Assembly: GCA_020746875.1 (NCBI GenBank)
Contig: JAGTJL010000012.1
Span: 1,860,001 to 1,924,000 of the forward strand
Direction of reading: 5' to 3'
Length of the DNA stretch: 64,000 nucleotides
DNA from: Rhexocercosporidium sp. MPI-PUGE-AT-0058
Lineage: Eukaryota > Ascomycota > Leotiomycetes > Helotiales
Below are positions 59,267 to 64,000 of this stretch, in pieces. The notes below the pieces were generated by a model. The model ran no database searches and was not told where the DNA came from. It saw only the letters and a program-made list of their open reading frames with translations. Every line of letters starts with the position of its first letter. Within the stretch, counting starts at the first letter, position 1. A program made the translations under genes and the position numbers.

Positions 59267-61449
59267 GTAAGCGATCCCAGCTCCCCACTTACCACATCAA
59301 GAGTAGCGCTCATGAAGTTATGCGCGGCGGGGTTTTGTGCCCTGGGTGTTTTAGTCCAGGGGGTGGATAAGATGGGATGCGGCAGGTGGAGTCGACAAGC
59401 ACAACTTTATCTCATCTCATCTGATGGGAAGGGACAGAAGATGGGAAACAGCCTTGAGGTTTCATCGTTTCATGGTCAGTCTTGGGATGAAGTTCAAGTG
59501 GCGTGTGGATAAAACGATTGGACTCTTGGGGAAGGAGAGATGAGATGAAAAATCCTAATTAGCATCGTCTTCTTGTCTTCTGCATCTCCAAGACTTGGGA
59601 ATGCGTGTTCGAGATTGTTGTCTTGGCTTCATTTATTCTCCTTCTGTCTTCCTTCCCTCATGCACTTCTATTTTCAGTCTTTTCAACTGCTCATCACGTC
59701 ATCACATTCCATTCCGAGGTTCCTCTCTCTCTCATGGCAATTCTTCGTCCTTTCTACGGCTTTCAGGCTGTTTGTTCGGAGTACACACACACACACCTGT
59801 AACACAAGTGGCTGTGTCGAGAACGGAATAATAAGCATAAGCATACATCGTCAAACGCACTCCGTCTGATCTCCATCCAAAATCATCCAGCCTGTCGTTC
59901 GTGGAGATCAAACTTGACATCTTGCACCTCTAATTCCTTATCCCTTCCCTTTCCTACCTTCTCCGCTTCCCTTCCATTTTGTTGTGGACCCGCGAGAGGA
60001 AACACATCTCGTGACTTTAATTAAACATCTACAGTAGCTGCGTACGCACTTGACAGAAGAAGAAGTTCCTCCCTGAAACCAGAACATCCTCCCTCATTTG
60101 CCTATTCATTCATTCTCTATAGTGGATCCCATCCCATCTCGAAACCCGGAGATTCGGTGGACCCAAGATGTCCAGCCAAGCTTTCTCTTTACTACAGTAC
60201 CAGTAAACGTACCTATTCGGGCGGCGGGAGATCGGGTGGAGATTAATTTACCTCGGAGAATGACGATTACGAATCTCCTTTTTGCTTTTTTAAATTCTGA
60301 TTTAATATTGGGATGCGCGGCTCTTGGGAGTCGCAGAACGTCATGATGGGCGGGACGTGCGAGGCGGAGATTTGGGTTGGGGTGATCAAGTCAGGTGATT
60401 GATATGGACGCGGATTATGGGAGAGAGGGGGATTCAGGCTGAATTGGGGGATGGATATTCATAGATCTCAAAGTGTTGCTTGCGCATTTGGACTTTTATC
60501 TTTATCTCTGTTTCTATTTCTATTCATATCCTATTTTGAATCTGAGCACTGCATCGGCCGGTTAGAGCGTCTGCCTGGCGAGTGCGAAATCCCACCGAGC
60601 CACTCACTCACTCACTTCCTTCCTTCAAGGCCAAGTGAGTATTTCAACAAACTCCTGACTTGATTTCCAGTAACGACAATCTGCCTCTCGATCCAGAATT
60701 TGATAACGGTAGTCGTACCTCGCATCTTGCGTCCTTGCCTTTCACTACTCTGCCTCACCCATCTTCACTGTTCTTCCTGCTTTGTTTTTGGTCTTGAGAA
60801 GGATTTTCTGCTTCATAATATCCACCACATTCCAACTCGTCCCATTTTCTTATATGCTGCCGTATAATTTCTTGCTGGTGAATTCCTCTGCCATCCACCT
60901 TCCATCAAACAACAATCTACATCTCCTCTCGTCTCTCAATATGACATCACCTCTTCAGCTCCGGAAAAGAACCTCCATTCAACTAGTCTGAAGTTCAAGA
61001 GAACATTCTCTTAAACAGTAATTTCTCCATCTCCTCTCCTCATTGTATCGTCCTTGCTTCTTGCCGCAAGTAGGACCTAATCTCCTTTGTCTCTATGAAG
61101 ATCATTGATAAAGTACCAGCTTCCTGCACAAAGCGGTGCCGCGCTTATTTAAACATCCTTGAGTTCTTATCCATTTAAACATTGGATAGTAGATGAAGTC
61201 AAAAACATGCAATCTCCAATTCAAATTTCGATCTCTTCCCTAATAATCCTAGAATCGGAAATCTTCAGGTGTTTCTACCTCTCAAGTCCCATTCTAATTG
61301 GACGATAAATACCCATCCTCGATCAGCATCCTTCTATCAGCCACAAACAAACAAGAGAGCGGGTACACGTTTAACTTCTCTCCCCTCCTTCAGCCTTTCT
61401 TTTTAGAATGAACCCGCGGCGTTCTTAGACCTACTATTCTACCATTTCG

Positions 61450-61523
61450 GTAAGTAAATTGGGGATGCTAACAGTACCTCCTCGGCGTACGGCTTTTTAC
61501 TCATGCGTAAATTTTTCTTGCAG
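61450..61523 (+). other. Candidate intron in a non-coding or leader transcript
   Basis: Donor GGTAAGT, branch point GCTAAC and acceptor TTCTTGCAG, 74 nt, are all close to consensus although no coding frame crosses it. It suggests a spliced 5' leader or non-coding RNA on the plus strand, possibly connected to the CoA-transferase gene 1 kb downstream. Confidence 0.35.
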
Positions 61524-62532
61524 CCATTCATCTCACCAGTGCCATTCTATTTCAACTCAAGCCTTCTATTCTACAATCTCAATCTCAATCTCACCATATC
61601 GATGCGTTGAAGCCAGGTCTTTGCCGCCATAAAAACCGGGCCTACGGCTACGGTAACGGTGTCGTTGAATAACTTCCCCAATAATTTTGAACCCCATCTC
61701 CATGCGATGGTATCGAGGCTGACCTTTTGAATATCTTTAGAGCTTGTCAAACTTATATTCATTAAGGAGTAAAAGATCTGAGATAGTCTCCGATTCGTAG
61801 ACGGAGTCTATCACATGGTATCCAAAGAGTCGGTCAATCCTTATATCGAGGCTGGTGAAAAGCAGTGACTTTCGGCCCTCATTGTGAGATCCAAATCGCA
61901 GCGCCTTTGGCTTATGGAATACCGTCTCAGTACATTTCAAAGCTCCAAAACTTATACGAGGTGGCGAAGTATCTTGTGGAGAAAAATACAGCAATGAGTT
62001 ACTGAACAACACTTTACACCTGCTTGGATTACAAATGGCGTTTTTTTTTTTATATTACACCCTGCCTGCATAGGGGCAGCACATCAGGAAGTTTTGGTTT
62101 TGCTGATGATTCACTTGAGTCTATTCCCCGTGATGCATAATTTGGGCAAGGTTGGCTCGAAATGGTTGAATTTTGGCTGGGTGTCTGGCGGGGTCATTGT
62201 CGAAGGCGGGGTAGTAGGTTGTTCGGTGTCTTCAATTCACACAGACGCAACGCTGATCGATTCCAAACCTCACGACAATCAGCAAATCAGCACTGCCTCT
62301 AAGTCTAGTTATGGAGAGCAACGTGTCAGGTGGGTTTGGATGGGAGAAATGTACGTAGGTCAGATGAGAAAACCGATGTCGGAGATCTTCGGCTCAGGAA
62401 GTAGGCCCCTCCGGCTCGCTGGAGTAGTTCCATTGCTCCTCAAATATCTTAACACATCGAACAGAATTCTCTAAATTGAACCTGAAGTGATTAAACATCC
62501 CATCAAGAATCATTACCTAGCCAAAGTCCGCC

Positions 62533-64000
62533 ATGGCGAGCAGTGGAACGCTTCTAGATCGATCCAACTTCACAACATATGACACCATCACCGAACTATG
62601 GGCACATCTAGGTCTACCAACAAATGCTCTCCAATCGCTCTCTCTTCCAGATTCAGATGACCACTCACGCTCCGGTCTCCCATCATCATTCAAGATAGGT
62701 CATCTGGCCCAAAGCACCATCGCCCTCTCAGTTCTCACGGCATCCCTCTTCCACTCCCTACGCAACAACTCATCAGTACCAAAAGTAACAGTACCACTGC
62801 TCCACGCATCTCTAGAATTCAAATCCGAAAAGCTTTACACACTCGGCGGCAAGAAAGTCAAATCAGAAGGAGGACTCGGCCTGATCGGTCCCGTCCAAAA
62901 AACTGCTGATGGCTACGTCCGGATCCACGACGGGTTTCCGCACCATGTTGCTGCTACTCTCGAGATCCTTGGGTTGCCATCTACAGCAAAACGAGAAGAG
63001 ATTAATGCTGCTCTCCTGAAATGGAAATCACTCGATCTCGAAACAGCAGCTATAAACTCCAAGTGCGTCATAGTAGCGCTCCGATCATACGAAGAATGGG
63101 ATGCCCTCCCTCAAGCGCGATTCATCCCTAATATCCCCATCCAGCTCACCAAGCTCAGTCCGGGAGCTCCTGTGCTTCCACCACAGGTACATCGGGAAGC
63201 AGATCGCTGTCTTCGCGGCGTGCGAGTCTTGGAATTAAGTCGAGTCATTGCAGCGCCTGTGGCGGGCAGAACACTTGCTGCTCATGGTGCGGATGTCCTC
63301 TGGATCACATCGCCTAATCTCCCAGACCTCCCAGGTATCGATCGAGATCTAGCAAGAGGGAAACGCACCGCACAGCTAGATTTGACCACCGAAGACGGAA
63401 GAGCCAAGTTGACCGAACTGATCAAGAATGCAGATGTATTCATCCAGGGATACAGACCTGGAAGCCTCGCTGCGAAAGGATTCTCTCCGTCAGAACTGGT
63501 TAAGATAAATCCTAGTATAGTATACGCGAGTATGTCTGCGTATGGCAACCAGGGACCATGGGGTCGAAACCGGGGGTTTGATTCAATAATTCAGACTGGA
63601 TCGGGTATGAATATCTCCGAAGCAGAGCATTTCGGTCAAGGAGAACCAGCTCGACCAATGCCTTGTCAAGTTCTAGATCACGCATCAGGGTATTTCCTCG
63701 CTACTGGAATTTGTGCTGCGCTGTACAAGAGGGCTACAGAAGGCGGGAGCTATGAGGTTGATGTGTCTCTGGCGGGCACGATGAAGTATTTGCGATCGCT
63801 TGGACAGTTTCCGGGGAATACTGGCTTTGATTGTAAGGTTCCTGGGGAGCGGGAGATAGAGCGGTATCTGGAAGCCAGAGAGAGTGGGTTTGGTGAGTTG
63901 AAAGCTGTGACGCATTCTGCTGCTGTGGAGGGATTCATGCCTGGATGGGATGTCATGCCGAAACCACTTGGAAGTGATAGAGCGGCTTGGATGGACATAG
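62533..64000 (+). CDS. Family III CoA-transferase (CaiB/BaiF type), 3' end outside window
   Basis: The frame from the ATG at 62533 (GCCATGG context) is open for 489 codons to the window edge with no stop or intron, so the gene is partial at its 3' end. It is probably nearly complete, since KPLGSDRAAWMD resembles a family C-terminus. The first 230 residues form a divergent CaiB-like half (GHLAQSTIALSVLTASLFHS, IHDGFPHHVAATLEILGLPS). The second half is typical: LRGVRVLELSRVIAAPVAGR, LAAHGADVLWITSP, DLARGKRTAQLDL, ADVFIQGYRPGSLAAKGFSP, SMSAYGNQGPWGRNRGFDSI. D382 in LDHASGYFLATGICAAL sits where the family has its catalytic aspartate. The enzymes move CoA between carboxylic acids; the fungal substrates are mostly unknown. 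Confidence 0.9.
   Translation, partial: MASSGTLLDRSNFTTYDTITELWAHLGLPTNALQSLSLPDSDDHSRSGLPSSFKIGHLAQSTIALSVLTASLFHSLRNNSSVPKVTVPLLHASLEFKSEKLYTLGGKKVKSEGGLGLIGPVQKTADGYVRIHDGFPHHVAATLEILGLPSTAKREEINAALLKWKSLDLETAAINSKCVIVALRSYEEWDALPQARFIPNIPIQLTKLSPGAPVLPPQVHREADRCLRGVRVLELSRVIAAPVAGRTLAAHGADVLWITSPNLPDLPGIDRDLARGKRTAQLDLTTEDGRAKLTELIKNADVFIQGYRPGSLAAKGFSPSELVKINPSIVYASMSAYGNQGPWGRNRGFDSIIQTGSGMNISEAEHFGQGEPARPMPCQVLDHASGYFLATGICAALYKRATEGGSYEVDVSLAGTMKYLRSLGQFPGNTGFDCKVPGEREIERYLEARESGFGELKAVTHSAAVEGFMPGWDVMPKPLGSDRAAWMDI

Larger units (their letters stand above)
57387..62532. other. 5.1-kb interval without a recognised gene; candidate spliced plus-strand transcript
   Basis: No frame with a recognisable domain. 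Several plus-strand splice signals are good. An ATG at 59225 opens 14 codons to CAG/GTAAGC (donor at 59267). A short possible intron is at 60635-60670. A strong one lies at 61450-61523. Two minus-strand frames at 61571-62012 have some coding texture but no family. A 12-T run is at about 62041. The interval may hold the long promoters of the two divergent flanking genes, a non-coding RNA, or a poorly conserved gene. Confidence 0.4.

Noticed and set aside
60540..60610. tRNA-like words (GGTTAGAGCGTCTGCC)
   Set aside because: It resembles a D-arm, but the preceding strand has no complementary GCTC. There is also no anticodon stem or T-arm at proper spacing.
1..64000. CRISPR arrays, operons, ribosome binding sites, bacterial terminators
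   Set aside because: The genes are spliced eukaryotic genes with their own promoters; no array of spaced direct repeats is present.

Overview
This is a nuclear segment of a filamentous ascomycete (Pezizomycotina; a leotiomycete is my tentative guess). The grounds are short 44-75 nt introns with GTANGT donors and CTAAC/CTGAC branch points, typical protein families (NACHT/STAND, HET, Zn2Cys6, WSC, DUF1996), and a transposon island whose copies differ mainly by C-to-T/G-to-A changes, as expected from repeat-induced point mutation (RIP). All gene models were assembled by eye by joining reading frames across splice sites; each joined CDS is a whole number of codons.

Layout. 1-6.7 kb: no convincing gene, rich in tetra- and pentanucleotide repeats. 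6.7-7.8 kb: low-complexity fungal protein. 9.0-11.2 kb: large subunit of chromatin assembly factor 1. 13.0-15.2 kb: AAA+ ATPase (minus), divergent from a 1229-residue tandem-BRCT protein of the Crb2/Rad9 checkpoint type (15.9-19.7 kb). 20.6-21.9 kb: six-exon NAD(P)-binding reductase/epimerase with a GC-AG intron. 24.8-34.8 kb: a self/non-self style island with a NACHT-type STAND protein, two inverted 766-bp TA-flanked elements (one splitting an open frame), a decayed piggyBac transposon and an intact HET-domain gene. 35.0-39.5 kb: MFS transporter and, upstream on the same strand, a Zn2Cys6 regulator. 40.5-48.6 kb: a one-helix orphan protein, a polytopic membrane protein, a secreted triple-WSC protein and a SET-domain protein. 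50.0-54.5 kb: Cdc48 cofactor Shp1/p47 head-to-head with outer-membrane import factor Mim1, then inner-membrane insertase Oxa1. 55.3-57.4 kb: secreted DUF1996 protein. 57.4-62.5 kb: long interval without a coding gene but with good splice signals. 62.5 kb to the end: family III CoA-transferase, cut by the window edge.

The most unusual part is 24.8-34.8 kb, where an NLR-like gene and a HET gene flank a nest of RIP-decayed transposons. The inverted 766-bp pair could form a very long hairpin, and the reading frame of a lost gene can still be followed across one insertion. The rest is a housekeeping-rich core region (chromatin and DNA damage, mitochondrial biogenesis) mixed with accessory genes (transporter/regulator pair, cell-surface proteins).
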